From assembly GCA_015231955.1 (NCBI GenBank), contig JADGAN010000018.1:1-64000 (forward strand): a DNA stretch of 64,000 nt, given 5' to 3'. Within the stretch, counting starts at the first letter, position 1, and every line of letters begins with the position of its first letter. This DNA comes from Oligoflexia bacterium (GTDB lineage: Bacteria > Bdellovibrionota > Bacteriovoracia > Bacteriovoracales > Bacteriovoracaceae). Positions 16,106-26,241 of the stretch are shown here, piece after piece. Both the position numbers and the translations under genes were made by a program. The notes under the pieces are model-generated. The model ran no database searches. It saw nothing but the letters and a program-made list of their open reading frames with translations, and had not been told where the DNA came from.

Positions 16106-17897
16106 CAAAGCGCTTGCAAAGAGCTTCTTCATAGTGGAGGCAACTTTTTGTTGCATCCTTGCTTGCAGGATTTGTTTGCTTACAAAATTGTGTGATCTCT
16201 TTTTGTGCTAGATTAAAGATGAGTTCGTTTGTGGGTGGACTCATGGGCCACTTCTCTTTGATAAGCTCGGTAATCTCTTTTAGAGGATTTTCTTTAGGAC
16301 GAGAGTCGGAGTGCCTGCTTTTTGTGAGATTGCGACCAAGTATAAGAGAGTGGTAGAGAACGGTAATTGCAATGTTATTGTCTTTAATTTTTTTTAGAGA
16401 GTTAATTTTAGATTCAATATCGATCTCTTGATCAGAGTAGATCGTAATGGCCAACATCTTTTCAGAAGTAGCGTTGTCGATGGCACTAGTATAAAAGGAG
16501 CAGTTTTTGGAAAAAAACTTCTTTGCGAGTGGAAGTCCTTCGCTAACAGAGTGAGCATAAAGGGTGTGATAAGCATAGGCAAAGAGAGTACGGCAGGAAG
16601 GCTCTTTTTCATAGGAGTTTTTTAGGTAGGCGGTTCCGTCGGTTAAGAGTTTTAGTTCACTAAATGTACGATAGCAAAAGGAGATGAAAAGGGGAATGGA
16701 GCAAGCAAAGAGAGCTATGGCCCATGATCTTTGCCTCTCTTTTTGTGCCGGGAGAAAGGAGTGTAACAGCAAAAGCAGAAGAATAAAAAACCCGAGAGAG
16801 GGCACGAGTAGGTAAGCGTCTTGGTAAAAGATTTGAGTCATGCGATAGAGAAGAATGGGAATGGGAATGAGGGAGAAGGAGATCCATAAGAGTAGAGACT
16901 TTAGCGGGAGTCTTTTTTTGAGGATGTAGAGAAAAGGAATCAAGAGTCCAAGACCAATCCAGTTTTTGAGAGAATCGGAAGAGTAGAGAAAAGTAAAATC
17001 GTGAGGGTAGATCAGTTGAAAGAACATTCTTCCTAGGGCCAGGAGTTTTATGTAGATATACTCTTCACTTCCATCGTATTTGGAAGAGGCAAATTGTACT
17101 GCATAATAGTGTTCATAGTAATAGGCATTGGCGGCAATGTTAAAGAGCATGAGTAGGAGCATGAGTAGGAGGGGTGTGTAGGAGTAGAGTGTTTTATTAC
17201 CGTGCTCGTGTTTATTGTCGCTATCATTGTGAAAAAATAAAAAAATAAAAAGGATACACCAACAAGACCATAAAAGGGTAATCGGTTGAGAGAAGATCGA
17301 GAGTGTGTAGAGAAGTGTGAGAAGTAAGAGAAATGTGGGGAATGCAGGAAGTGTGCTTGGCCATTTTTTTGCTATGACGCTGTTTTGTTGTTGTACTTGT
17401 ACTTGTGCTTTTAACAGTAGATAGGTGGCCATGGTAATGAATAAGAATGCCAGTAGGTGTTTTCTTCCAACGACTAGATTCACGCTTTGTAGAAGTGCGG
17501 GATGAAAAGCAAAGAGCAGCGTTACTAGCATGGCCAGGGGACGAGAATTGCTGATAAGAGAAAAAATTTTAGAGACCACAAAGATAATCAGAAACCAGCA
17601 TAACAAATTATGGGCATGAAAAAAGAAGATACCGTGCTTTAAGAGGTAGAGGTCGAGCAGGTGCGAGAAATCACGAATGGGCTGTATATCTACCGTTTTT
17701 AAGGAGAACATCAGTTTTAGGTATTCGCTAATTGAGGAAACCTTACTGAGCGGAGTGATCACAACATCGTAGTCATTTAAAATGGGAAGGGAGCGAAGAA
17801 GAATAGGGGAGTAGATAATGAGAAGAACAGCATAGATGCTGGTGTAAAAGAGCAAAGGGTGCCTAATGATTTTGCTAAAGTTGTGGCCAAGATTCAT
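16077..17897 (-). CDS. Polytopic membrane protein, TMTC/GT39-like
   Basis: A 606-residue protein with about ten to twelve hydrophobic helices in its first 420 residues and a soluble C-terminal part of about 180 residues with a helical-repeat look. The segment LFAFHPALLQSVNLVVGRKHLLAFLF in helix 4-5 resembles the HP...E.V.W..GR.DLL signature of TMTC-type lipid-dependent glycosyltransferases and their bacterial relatives. The early loop NDYD could take the place of the acidic catalytic residues of GT-C enzymes. Transfer of a sugar from a polyprenyl carrier to an envelope acceptor is the best guess. It ends inside the convergent lipoprotein gene. Confidence 0.6.
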   Translation of the reverse strand: MNLGHNFSKIIRHPLLFYTSIYAVLLIIYSPILLRSLPILNDYDVVITPLSKVSSISEYLKLMFSLKTVDIQPIRDFSHLLDLYLLKHGIFFFHAHNLLCWFLIIFVVSKIFSLISNSRPLAMLVTLLFAFHPALLQSVNLVVGRKHLLAFLFITMATYLLLKAQVQVQQQNSVIAKKWPSTLPAFPTFLLLLTLLYTLSIFSQPITLLWSCWCILFIFLFFHNDSDNKHEHGNKTLYSYTPLLLMLLLMLFNIAANAYYYEHYYAVQFASSKYDGSEEYIYIKLLALGRMFFQLIYPHDFTFLYSSDSLKNWIGLGLLIPFLYILKKRLPLKSLLLWISFSLIPIPILLYRMTQIFYQDAYLLVPSLGFFILLLLLLHSFLPAQKERQRSWAIALFACSIPLFISFCYRTFSELKLLTDGTAYLKNSYEKEPSCRTLFAYAYHTLYAHSVSEGLPLAKKFFSKNCSFYTSAIDNATSEKMLAITIYSDQEIDIESKINSLKKIKDNNIAITVLYHSLILGRNLTKSRHSDSRPKENPLKEITELIKEKWPMSPPTNELIFNLAQKEITQFCKQTNPASKDATKSCLHYEEALCKRFAICKSKQAQ

Positions 17898-17909
17898 TAG
17901 TATTAGTGG

Positions 17910-18374
17910 TTAAAGTTTAGTTGATAAGAATACTGGCGTTGTCATCTGATCGATTTGCTCGAGTAAAGTCTCGATATCATCAAGATGACGATCTTCATCC
18001 AGCAAGATATTTTCTAGCATCTCTCTTGTGGCAAAATCGTTGACTTCACCTGCAAGGTTGATTGCACTATTATAAGCGGCAATCGCTCCTTGTTCGGCCG
18101 TAAGGTCATGAGCAAGTTGCTTTGGTACTTCAGCGCCAATCTCTATTTTTTTTAAATTACTGACAATAGGAGTCCCCTCTAAGAAGAGGATTCGCGCAAT
18201 CAATTTCTCTGCGTGCTTCATCTCATCAATGGAGCGTTTTTCAAAATGCTTGTGAAGTTTGCTATAGCCCCAGTTATGGGCCATTTCAGAGTGTACCATG
18301 TATTGATTAATGGCAGTAAGTTCGTCGGAGAGCAGCGAGTTTAGAACAGCAATTAGTTTTTCATTTCCTTTCAT
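17910..18374 (-). CDS. bfr: Bacterioferritin
   Basis: A 154-residue four-helix ferritin-like protein, the standard bacterioferritin length. It starts with MKGNEKLIAVLNSLLSDELTAINQY (metal ligand Glu18), has IDEMKHAE (Glu51, the haem ligand Met52, His54) and EDRHLDDIE (the late Glu-x2-His ligands). All ferroxidase ligands appear present, so it should oxidise Fe(II) and store iron as mineral, with haem at the subunit interface. AAGGAG lies upstream of the ATG. Its gene lies 12 bases after the start of the downstream membrane-protein gene on the same strand, with a possible iron-responsive site upstream. Confidence 0.94.
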   Translation of the reverse strand: MKGNEKLIAVLNSLLSDELTAINQYMVHSEMAHNWGYSKLHKHFEKRSIDEMKHAEKLIARILFLEGTPIVSNLKKIEIGAEVPKQLAHDLTAEQGAIAAYNSAINLAGEVNDFATREMLENILLDEDRHLDDIETLLEQIDQMTTPVFLSTKL

Positions 18375-18536
18375 ACTGTAAGACTCCTTTCTTTAGACAG
18401 ATTCTTTATTCTCGAAGTATGATAACGATACCAATAACGATGATAATAACAGAGTTCAGCTCTGATATCTATCCTCTTCACAATTTAGTTTTCAAGTATT
18501 TGCTAGAAGTGGCACTACTAGAAAAGGAGATAATCA

Positions 18537-19502
18537 GTGCAGAAAAGTTATAAAAAACTCATGTTGCTTACACTGCTTTTGATTGGGTTGGGTAGCAATG
18601 TTGTAATGGGAACCGAGATTGATAGTTTCACACAAAGGTATAGCGATATTAAAGATTCGCTAGAGATAGTTGATAAAATCACCAATGAGTTGTTGCAAAG
18701 AGGAGTACTTGCTGCCAATCAATTGCCACTGCATAAGCGTACTCAGCAAGGCCTCTATGACTCCGTGGTGTCTACCGTGGGTGGTGAGTATTGGGGCAAA
18801 GTTGAGACTGCGGTGGAAAATTCACCCTTAGTGGATAAACGGCATATCACTCGGAAAGAGTCAATTTATGGAGATATGAGTTTTCGGCAGATGTACCCTC
18901 TCTATCTTGTCAATTTAGGATCGATTGTTCGCATGGGTGAGCAAATTGTGGGCACCGATAAGTTTGGCCACTTCTTTGCTCAAGGGTATAACGCTTTTTA
19001 TAGTGCCTATGTTGATGCCTATGGGATCGCAGCGGCCATTAAGTATTCTACCGATACCGAAGAGGGTATTTATGGATTAAAAAGCATGGGAGTTTACTCC
19101 TATAGTGACATTAGCGCCAACCTCCTCGGTATGCTCTTTTGGAAAAATCTTTTAGAAGGCGGAACTTACAATGATGGTTTTGTTGAACCTTATGTGGCCT
19201 TACAAGATGGAGAGTTTGTGCTAGTGCGAGAGTTTCACTGGCAAGAGTATTTGAGTATCCTCTTGGATGAAGGAAACAATTGTAATTTTTACTATGATGA
19301 TCCTTCCTATCGAGGCAATATCCAAAAAAGAATTGTAGCACTGGAGAAGGCAAATCCTGGAAAACGCTTTCAATGTCCAATCGATATCGATGGTTGCCAC
19401 GCTTTTCAAAGCAGTGAGCTTGCAAGCAAGATTGATCCTGATTTCTTGAAATATATGCTATCGCCAGAGTGTATGACTACTCCAATGCAATTTTCTTACT
19501 AG
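18537..19502 (+). CDS. Exported protein of unknown function
   Basis: A 321-residue protein with a signal peptide (KKLMLLTLLLIGLGSNVVMG). It has a GTG start with AAAAGGAGAT upstream. The central motif GTDKFGHFFAQGYNAFYSAYVDAYG, with an Asp-Lys-x2-His pattern followed by an amphipathic helix, recalls membrane-associated DUF2279-like proteins but is not a firm match. The last third has cysteines in CNFYY, CPIDIDGC and SPEC that could pair in the periplasm. Its stop codon shares the palindrome CTAG with the stop of the convergent aclA gene. Confidence 0.6.
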   Translation: MQKSYKKLMLLTLLLIGLGSNVVMGTEIDSFTQRYSDIKDSLEIVDKITNELLQRGVLAANQLPLHKRTQQGLYDSVVSTVGGEYWGKVETAVENSPLVDKRHITRKESIYGDMSFRQMYPLYLVNLGSIVRMGEQIVGTDKFGHFFAQGYNAFYSAYVDAYGIAAAIKYSTDTEEGIYGLKSMGVYSYSDISANLLGMLFWKNLLEGGTYNDGFVEPYVALQDGEFVLVREFHWQEYLSILLDEGNNCNFYYDDPSYRGNIQKRIVALEKANPGKRFQCPIDIDGCHAFQSSELASKIDPDFLKYMLSPECMTTPMQFSY

Positions 19503-21340
19503 AGGAAAGAGACGTCATCCCAAGGATGGCGATAAAGTGGCTGCTCTAAACGCTTTTGATCGAGGTGGTGGCCAACTAGTCCGATGCTACGACTAAGGAC
19601 GAAGACAGCGTTTAGTGCTCCCATCTCAATATAGCGATTGGCCTCTTCTTTCGTAAAGGCGCCACAGCTTCTTAACATATCCACAAAGCAAACAGCGATA
19701 CATCCATCCACGTTTAAGATGAGTGTGTTTCGCTTGGAGGTGGTGAGCTTCTCCACCTCTAATGCAAAATCGAGAACGCGATTATCTTTGAAATGTTTTT
19801 TTGCATACTCTTTGATAATCGAGACGCGCACATCGGGATTTTGCACACTCTTGATTCGATGGCCGATGCCTGGGATATTTTCCCCTTTGTTTTTCATGTA
19901 CCTGACAAATTCACTTGCACTCATGCCTTCGTCCACGGCGTAGCTAAACCAGTAGGCAGCGCCATCCAATGCTCCACCAAAGCGTGGCCCTATAGTGAGT
20001 AGTCCTGATACCAGTGAGGAGATGAGATCTTTTCCTGCACGCGTAGTGACTGCCGTATTGTGAGCAGCGGCTACGCAAGGACCGTGATCGGCAGTGACGA
20101 CCAAAGAGAGATCGATAAATTTGGAAGCGTAGTCAGGCAACTCTTTTTTAAACCATAAAAGTCCAATGACACCGCCAATGCCAACATTTTTTTCTAAAAC
20201 TTTAGAGAGTGGAATTTTGTTGTAGGTGACTTCATCGCCACGATCATCACTGATGCTGCAAATGAAGTTTGCCGAGCGACGGATGTGGCCCGATTTTAGT
20301 GCATTGGCATAATCGATGGGGACTTTGGGAACTTCGTATTCGGGAGCAGGAGTGACAACGCCATTGCGTACTAAACGATCAAACGTCTCTTTAACCGCCT
20401 TGCCGTAATCATCAAAGGAGTTAGGAACAATCGCGCCCGCCTGTTTTAAGGCCTGATTTTTGGCCTCGGCAGTTTCACAACTATTATCGGCGCGAGCACC
20501 AGCGTGACCAAATTGCACCTCAGAGGTAAACACTTTAGCACACGTGCCAGTGACCCAAATCACCAAAGGTTTGCTGATGCGTTTTGCTTTCATGGAGTCG
20601 ATGATTCGATACTCCTCTTCACCGCCAACTTCTCCTAAACAAGCAAGCATGGCAATGTCAGGATTTTTATCCATACGCTCGAGGTGATCAACCAGGGAAG
20701 AGCCTGGATAGCGGTCACCACCAATGGCGATACCTTCATACACGCCGTCGGAGTTACGATTGATGATGTTGTAAATCTCATTGGACATACCACCCGACTT
20801 TGCTACTAGTCCTACGTGTCCTTTACGATAAAGTTTAGATTCGGTGATGTTCTCAATGGTGCCCGCAGTGTTGCCAATTTTAAAACAACCGGCCGTGATT
20901 CCACCTACGGTAGCTGGACCGATAATCCATTTGTTTTTATCTTTGGCAATCTTTGCAAGCTCGCGTGAACGTTTCTCCGGAATCCCTTCCGCAATGATGG
21001 CAACGGTACGAATGGTTTTGCTTAAGAGCGCCTCTTTTGAGGTCTCATAGGAGGAGCGAAAGGAGGCAAAGTTAACCATAACATCGGCATTTTCGTGCTT
21101 GCTGGTGGCCTCTGCAAGCGTGTTGTAGATGGGAACTAAAATTTCTTTAGTGCCAAAGAAGGCCTTGTGCAAACCCGCCTGTCCAGGGGCCACGATGGCG
21201 GCCACAGAGGGAGTTTTTCTTTTGGCGATGAAATCAAAATCAAGCATGCGTTGAATGGCATTGGTTTGATAGTTGTAAATAATCGCTTGTGTGTTCTCGT
21301 CGAACAAAACGTATTCTGGTTTTTGTTTGCTGCTACTCAT
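19499..21340 (-). CDS. aclA: ATP-citrate lyase, CoA-binding/citrate-synthase-like subunit
   Basis: A 613-residue protein corresponding to the C-terminal half of the animal enzyme ACLY. Residues 1-330 are the succinyl-CoA-synthetase-alpha-like CoA-binding part, with the phosphorylated histidine in FGHAGA near residue 279. From about 370 the citrate-synthase-like lyase part follows, with DHGPCVAAAHNT, RFGGALDGAA, GIGHRIKS and a terminal RHPWDDVSFL, which closely follows the end of ACLY. With AclB it cleaves citrate with ATP and CoA to acetyl-CoA and oxaloacetate. It is the last gene of the acn-icd-aclB-aclA operon, 41 bases behind aclB. The letter given to each subunit varies between organisms. 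Confidence 0.93.
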   Translation of the reverse strand: MSSSKQKPEYVLFDENTQAIIYNYQTNAIQRMLDFDFIAKRKTPSVAAIVAPGQAGLHKAFFGTKEILVPIYNTLAEATSKHENADVMVNFASFRSSYETSKEALLSKTIRTVAIIAEGIPEKRSRELAKIAKDKNKWIIGPATVGGITAGCFKIGNTAGTIENITESKLYRKGHVGLVAKSGGMSNEIYNIINRNSDGVYEGIAIGGDRYPGSSLVDHLERMDKNPDIAMLACLGEVGGEEEYRIIDSMKAKRISKPLVIWVTGTCAKVFTSEVQFGHAGARADNSCETAEAKNQALKQAGAIVPNSFDDYGKAVKETFDRLVRNGVVTPAPEYEVPKVPIDYANALKSGHIRRSANFICSISDDRGDEVTYNKIPLSKVLEKNVGIGGVIGLLWFKKELPDYASKFIDLSLVVTADHGPCVAAAHNTAVTTRAGKDLISSLVSGLLTIGPRFGGALDGAAYWFSYAVDEGMSASEFVRYMKNKGENIPGIGHRIKSVQNPDVRVSIIKEYAKKHFKDNRVLDFALEVEKLTTSKRNTLILNVDGCIAVCFVDMLRSCGAFTKEEANRYIEMGALNAVFVLSRSIGLVGHHLDQKRLEQPLYRHPWDDVSFL

Positions 21341-21381
21341 GATCTTTATTCCTTAGTAATTCCTTATTGTTTTATTTTTAT

Positions 21382-22659
21382 TTACTTTAGTGCTGCAATT
21401 GCCATGGGTACAATCCCCGTCATGTGTGTATCGGGGCCAAAGACCTCAATGGAAATCCCTAGCTCTTTACCGAGCTTTCGCATATTGTCCAAACCCTCTT
21501 TATAGTTAGGGCCACCTCGACGGACAAAGATTTTGATCTGGTTTTCGATGATCTTATCTTTGTAAATCTTAATCGCCTTAATAATACCAGAGAAGGTTTT
21601 GGCAACGTCGGTAAAGTTTGCAATTCCACCACCAATGAGTAGCACTTTGCCGTGAGTGTGCTGGCTTCTGGTCATTAAATCTAAAACAGTTTTAGCATAT
21701 TCATGAGTCAGCTCTTCAGAGGGATCACCTGAATACTCACCATAATTTGCAAGCTCATCTTTGTATCCGAGATCGACTACGGTATCGGCATAGATGACAG
21801 AGGCTCCACCACCGGCCACCATAGTCCAGATACGCCCTTCTGGTCTTAACACTGTAAGCTTTAGGGATGCGCCAGTTTTAGAATCGAGTTCTGCAATGTA
21901 CGACTCTTCAGGAGTGAGTGCACGGCCAAAGGGAGATGGGAATTCTAGATCGCTTCCCCAAAACTCCCCACACTCAAACTCTGCCGTGTCATCGAGTCGT
22001 GCTACTGTATCTAGAGGGACAATTTTGTTACCTTCAACTACCGTAAAGGGATTAATCTCTAGGTAGGTGAACTGTAACTTTTGAAACAATTGGAAAAGAC
22101 CTTGTACAAAACTGATAATGGCCTCGCGAGAAGCTCCTGTATCCGCAGGAATCAACTCTTTTAAGTCGTAATCGCCAATCTCTTTATCGATCGCGATGTT
22201 CATTTGTTTTACTAAATGCCAATTCTCTTCAACATTAATTCCGCCGGATAGAGAGAAGTAAATGGTATCAAATTCGCGATTAGAGCGAATTGCTACATAA
22301 TACTCCTCTTTATGAGGCACGAAAGGTTCGATCATAAAATGCGTAAGCACTCCGGTAGTCTGGCCTACAGTTACACTCCTTTGCATTCTCTCTGCAATCC
22401 AGGCCTTAGCAGCTTGAAGATCAGCATTTAAAAGCAAAAGGTTGTTTTTTCCGCGCTTACCGAAGAGTTGATCTGGTTTTACCACCAACTTGGTGTCACT
22501 AATCCAACGATTTTCACTATCGTTTAACAGTGTTTCCCAATTGGTAGTAGGATCAACTAGTGCAATTTTACCATCGTAATTAACTGCGCGAGTGAACTCT
22601 GGTAAATATTTTGCCAACATCTTTTTTGCATGAAATTCTCGAATACCTTTCTGTGCCAT
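21382..22659 (-). CDS. aclB: ATP-citrate lyase, ATP-grasp subunit
   Basis: A 425-residue protein matching the N-terminal half of ACLY: an ATP-grasp domain with VKPDQLFGKRGKNNLLLLN, LEINPFTVV, and then a flavodoxin-like citrate-binding domain with RIWTMVAGGGASVIYAD, GGGIANFTDVA and RRGGPNYKEGL near the C-terminus. It phosphorylates the active histidine of the partner and binds citrate. It is placed 40 bases after icd in a leftward operon. Having the enzyme split into two genes is typical of green sulfur bacteria and other bacteria with ATP-citrate lyase. Confidence 0.93.
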   Translation of the reverse strand: MAQKGIREFHAKKMLAKYLPEFTRAVNYDGKIALVDPTTNWETLLNDSENRWISDTKLVVKPDQLFGKRGKNNLLLLNADLQAAKAWIAERMQRSVTVGQTTGVLTHFMIEPFVPHKEEYYVAIRSNREFDTIYFSLSGGINVEENWHLVKQMNIAIDKEIGDYDLKELIPADTGASREAIISFVQGLFQLFQKLQFTYLEINPFTVVEGNKIVPLDTVARLDDTAEFECGEFWGSDLEFPSPFGRALTPEESYIAELDSKTGASLKLTVLRPEGRIWTMVAGGGASVIYADTVVDLGYKDELANYGEYSGDPSEELTHEYAKTVLDLMTRSQHTHGKVLLIGGGIANFTDVAKTFSGIIKAIKIYKDKIIENQIKIFVRRGGPNYKEGLDNMRKLGKELGISIEVFGPDTHMTGIVPMAIAALK

Positions 22660-22699
22660 AATTAGTAACTCCGTTTTACAACTACGTTAAAAAAAATTC

Positions 22700-23908
22700 T
22701 TAGAGCAAATCTTTAAGTTTAGATGCAATTGCTACAATAAACTCTTCAGTGCCGAGGGTGCTTTTCGCTTTTGGATCTGCAATGGACGACATATCCCCAG
22801 TCATATAACCGGACTCGATGGTGGTCAGTGCTGCCTGCTCTAGTTTTTCCGCAAAACGTACAACATCGGGTGTATTGTCAAGCTCGCCTCTCTTTTTAAG
22901 TGCGCCCGTCCAAGCAAAGATTGATGCCATAGAGTTGGTGGAAGTCTTCTCGCCTTTTTGGTGCTTGTAGTAGTGCTTTTGCACGGTACCGTGAGCGGCC
23001 TCATACTCGAAATCGCCGTTAGGAGAAACCAGCACAGAGGTCATCATTGCCAGTGAACCGTAGCTAGATGCGAGCATGTCTGACATCACGTCGCCATCGT
23101 AATTTTTACAGGCCCACAAGAAACCACCTTCAGATTTCATCACGCGTGCAACGGCATCGTCAATTAAAGTGAAGAAGTATTCAATCTTATGCTGTTCAAA
23201 ATCGCGCTTGAAATTCTTCTCAAACTCATCTTGGAAAATAGTTCTAAAGCGAGCATCGTAAGTTTTAGAGATGGTGTCTTTGGTGCTAAACCAGAGGTCG
23301 ATCTTTTGATCAAGAGCATAGGTCATACAGGAGCGAGCAAAGCTTCTGATAGAGCTATCGAGGTTATGAATGCCTTGGATAATGCCAGGGCCTTTAAACT
23401 CTTGAATCAGTTTACGCTCTTCCTTACCGTTTACATCGGTGAAGACAATCTCTGCTTTACCCGGGCCTTTTACTGCGATCTCTGCGTTTTTGTAAACATC
23501 GCCGTAAGCGTGACGAGCAATCACGATCGGACGTTTCCAGGTGCGAACATTGGGTTGTACATTTTTTACCAAGATAGGAGCACGGAAAACTGTGCCGTCA
23601 AGCATAGCACGAAGCGTGCCGTTGGGGCTTTTCCACTGCTCTTTCAGATCGTACTCTTTTACCCGTGCTTCATCTGGAGTGATGGTTGCACACTTGACAC
23701 CAACTTTGTACTTCTTAATAGCGTTAGCAGCGTCGACGGTGACTTGATCATTGGTGTTGTCACGATTTTTCACATGCAGATCATAATACTCAAGGTTAAC
23801 GTCAACAAAAGGGTGAATCAGATGGTCTTTAATCATCTTCCAAATAATTCTTGTCATTTCGTCGCCATCAATCTCTACCAGGGTTGTCTTAACTCTAAAT
23901 TTACTCAC
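22700..23908 (-). CDS. icd: NADP-dependent isocitrate dehydrogenase, eukaryotic-type (subfamily II)
   Basis: A 402-residue dehydrogenase. It has [13 protein letters not shown] at the start, [27 protein letters not shown], the metal/substrate segments [11 protein letters not shown] and [12 protein letters not shown], and [12 protein letters not shown] near the cofactor site. These match the homodimeric NADP enzymes of mitochondria and some bacteria rather than the E. coli type. It converts isocitrate to 2-oxoglutarate, or the reverse with CO2. The GTG at 23908 is preferred: AAGGAG lies six bases upstream and homology begins there. The frame runs on to 24004 without a ribosome site. It lies 58 bases after acn in the operon. 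Confidence 0.93.
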   Translation of the reverse strand: MSKFRVKTTLVEIDGDEMTRIIWKMIKDHLIHPFVDVNLEYYDLHVKNRDNTNDQVTVDAANAIKKYKVGVKCATITPDEARVKEYDLKEQWKSPNGTLRAMLDGTVFRAPILVKNVQPNVRTWKRPIVIARHAYGDVYKNAEIAVKGPGKAEIVFTDVNGKEERKLIQEFKGPGIIQGIHNLDSSIRSFARSCMTYALDQKIDLWFSTKDTISKTYDARFRTIFQDEFEKNFKRDFEQHKIEYFFTLIDDAVARVMKSEGGFLWACKNYDGDVMSDMLASSYGSLAMMTSVLVSPNGDFEYEAAHGTVQKHYYKHQKGEKTSTNSMASIFAWTGALKKRGELDNTPDVVRFAEKLEQAALTTIESGYMTGDMSSIADPKAKSTLGTEEFIVAIASKLKDLL

Positions 23909-23966
23909 AAAAAACTCCTTACTGTTTTTTTTATTTTTGATCATTTTCGCTTTTAAACTTGTCTGC

Positions 23967-25901
23967 TTATTTATACTTGTTTCTAATGTATTGTATAGTC
24001 CCACCTGCTTTAATTGTTTCTACATCCTCTTCACTCATAGTGTGTAGGAGTTGAATGTCGATTTTCTTGGTAAGGTTTTTCAATACAACTGCATTTTTAT
24101 CAAGTTCGTTACTTTCAATCGCCAACTGATCACCCATCTCCACCTTGTCGTAATCAAGAGAGTTCATGAAGGTCAGCGGAATGATCCCAAAATTGATCAA
24201 GTTTGCTAGGTGAATGCGTGCAAACGACTTGGCAATGACCGCTTTTACTCCAAGGTAGGAGGGGCAGAGTGCTGCGTGCTCGCGCGATGAGCCTTGACCA
24301 TAGTTATCACCGGCAATCACAAATCCGCCATTTTTTGCCTTGGCACGACTATAAAATTCACGGTCAACTGGTTCAAATACGTGCTTGGAGTATTCAGGCA
24401 CATTCGAGCGCAGCGGAAGATAAATTCCTGCAGGCATGATATGATCGGTGGTGATATCATCAACAACTTTTAAAATCACCTCGCCATTTACGGTGCTGGC
24501 CAGCGCGCCTCTAAGTTCGATAGGGCGAATGTTAGGGCCACGAATGATCTCCACTCTCTTAGCTTCTTCTAGAGAGATGGGTGTAATCACCAGCGACTCT
24601 TGCATTGGCATGGTTTCTGGATTGGGAATGTTTTTTAATTCGCCATATTTTCTGGGATCGCAAATAGTTCCACTAAGGGCACAAGCGACTGCAGTCTCAA
24701 CACTGGTGAGATAGACATTTGCATTGTCGGTTCCACTGCGACCTTTGAAGTTGCGATTGAAGGTACGAATACTTATGGCATTGTCTTTGGGCGCAAGGCC
24801 TTGGCCAATACAAGGTCCACAAGTACACTCTAAAATTCTAGCACCAGCTGCAATCAAATCAGCAAGGTACCCTTCCTTGGAAAGGAGATGAAAGACTGAC
24901 ATCGATCCGGGAGAGATGGTCAGTGATACATTAGGATCAACTCTCTTTCCTTTAACCATCAGTGCAGCAGTTACTAAATCTTTATAGGAGGAGTTGGTGC
25001 AAGAACCGATACAAACTTGATCCACTTTAATCGAGGAGGCCTCAAGTTCACGCACGCTGACCACGTTTGCTGGACTGTGAGGTTTGGCAACCATTGGTTC
25101 TAAGCTGCTAAGATCAATTTCAATGGTGGAGTTGTAGGTGGCATCCTTATCGGCAACCAACTCTACCCACTCCTTCTCACGGCCAACTTGACGTAATCCT
25201 TCTTTGGTGACTTCATCAGAAGGGAAGAGCGAGGTGGTGGCACCAGTCTCTGCACCCATGTTGGTGATGGTAGCACGCTCTTGAATCGAGAGTGAGCGCA
25301 CACCAGGTCCATAATACTCTAAAACTTTACCCACGCCGCCTTTCACTCCAATGCGCTTTAACACTTCAAGGATAACATCTTTAGCGGCAACCATAGAAGG
25401 CAGTTTACCACTTAAATGCACACCAATCACCTCTGGAGTTTTCAAGAAAAAAGGTGCTCCACCCATAGAGAGGGCAACATCGAGCCCACCAGCACCAATG
25501 GCCAGGGAGGCGACACCACCGGCAGTTGGTGTGTGACTGTCAGAACCAAGGAGTGTTTTCCCGGGACGAGCAAAGCGTTCGAGATGGACTTGGTGACAAA
25601 TTCCATTCCCGGCCTTGCTTAAGACGAGTCCGAATTTTTGCGCTATACTTTGCAAGTAAGCGTGATCATCGGGATTTTTGTTATCTTGTTGGAGTGTATT
25701 GTGATCAATGTAACTCACCGATACTTCCGTCTTTGCACGATCGATACCAAGGGCCTCGGCCTGCAAGTATGCCATGGTACCAGTGGCATCTTGAGTAAGC
25801 GTTTGATCAATTTTGATCCCTATACGCTTGTTTGCGATCAGTTCGCCTTCAACTAAGTGGGCAGACAAGATTTTTCCAGTCACCGTTTTGCGAATGTCCA
25901 T
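23967..25901 (-). CDS. acn: Aconitate hydratase, Aquifex-type
   Basis: A 644-residue aconitase, shorter than AcnA or AcnB and of the size of the Aquifex-type group. Cluster cysteines are in CIGSCTNSS and CTCGPCIGQ, with DSHTPTAGG in domain 1 and the swivelling domain's [14 protein letters not shown] at the C-terminal part. It interconverts citrate and isocitrate. It heads the four-gene leftward operon with isocitrate dehydrogenase and ATP-citrate lyase, a set that links 2-oxoglutarate, isocitrate, citrate and acetyl-CoA. A GGAGA lies before the ATG. No citrate synthase gene is visible in this window. Confidence 0.94.
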   Translation of the reverse strand: MDIRKTVTGKILSAHLVEGELIANKRIGIKIDQTLTQDATGTMAYLQAEALGIDRAKTEVSVSYIDHNTLQQDNKNPDDHAYLQSIAQKFGLVLSKAGNGICHQVHLERFARPGKTLLGSDSHTPTAGGVASLAIGAGGLDVALSMGGAPFFLKTPEVIGVHLSGKLPSMVAAKDVILEVLKRIGVKGGVGKVLEYYGPGVRSLSIQERATITNMGAETGATTSLFPSDEVTKEGLRQVGREKEWVELVADKDATYNSTIEIDLSSLEPMVAKPHSPANVVSVRELEASSIKVDQVCIGSCTNSSYKDLVTAALMVKGKRVDPNVSLTISPGSMSVFHLLSKEGYLADLIAAGARILECTCGPCIGQGLAPKDNAISIRTFNRNFKGRSGTDNANVYLTSVETAVACALSGTICDPRKYGELKNIPNPETMPMQESLVITPISLEEAKRVEIIRGPNIRPIELRGALASTVNGEVILKVVDDITTDHIMPAGIYLPLRSNVPEYSKHVFEPVDREFYSRAKAKNGGFVIAGDNYGQGSSREHAALCPSYLGVKAVIAKSFARIHLANLINFGIIPLTFMNSLDYDKVEMGDQLAIESNELDKNAVVLKNLTKKIDIQLLHTMSEEDVETIKAGGTIQYIRNKYK

Positions 25902-26241
25902 TTAGCTTTCTCCTTAAAATTCAAGTTTGAAACAGGTTAAAGTTTAGATATGTGCAGTAAACCTTTAAAATTATCATCACACAATGATGGTGGTGATATT
26001 CCTTTAGTGCAAAATCAATAAATAAATTATAGCGATCGCAGAAGTCTAGTCGAATTTTGTTGGGATTGTACCTGACTTTTCTCAATGTTTTTTGTTTTTT
26101 AAGTACGAAATTTTTTGAAGAGCTTTTGCCAAAGTGTTGTACAATAGATTTATCGCGCTCAGATTTATGCCGAATAGAGGGTGGTATAGTTGAAGGAATT
26201 AGGCTAAGCTATAATTAGTAACCGGTTGTAACAAAAATCAA
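25902..26241. other. Intergenic divergent region, acn / transpeptidase
   Basis: About 340 bases without a gene separate the divergent acn operon and the transpeptidase gene. The only clear signal is the sigma-70-like promoter for the rightward gene listed separately. A short dyad near 25966-26001 with ATCATCAC and GTGGTGAT words could be a site for control of the acn operon, but is weak. Confidence 0.4.
26187..26215 (+). promoter_or_regulatory. Putative sigma-70 promoter
   Basis: A perfect -10 TATAAT at 26210-26215 has a weak -35 (TAGTTG, 26187-26192) at 17 bases. It is about 27 bases before the transpeptidase start, so the transcript leader would be short. Confidence 0.45.

Noticed and set aside
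18420-18450. Fur-like TGATAAC/TGATAAT words before bfr
   Set aside because: Two direct hexamers only, not the full 19-bp dyad. A similar string before yajC (about 53520-53550), where iron control is not expected, weakens the case.
23189-23956. 255-residue frame opposite the icd gene
   Set aside because: A shadow of the isocitrate dehydrogenase gene on the other strand; no start signal and no own family.
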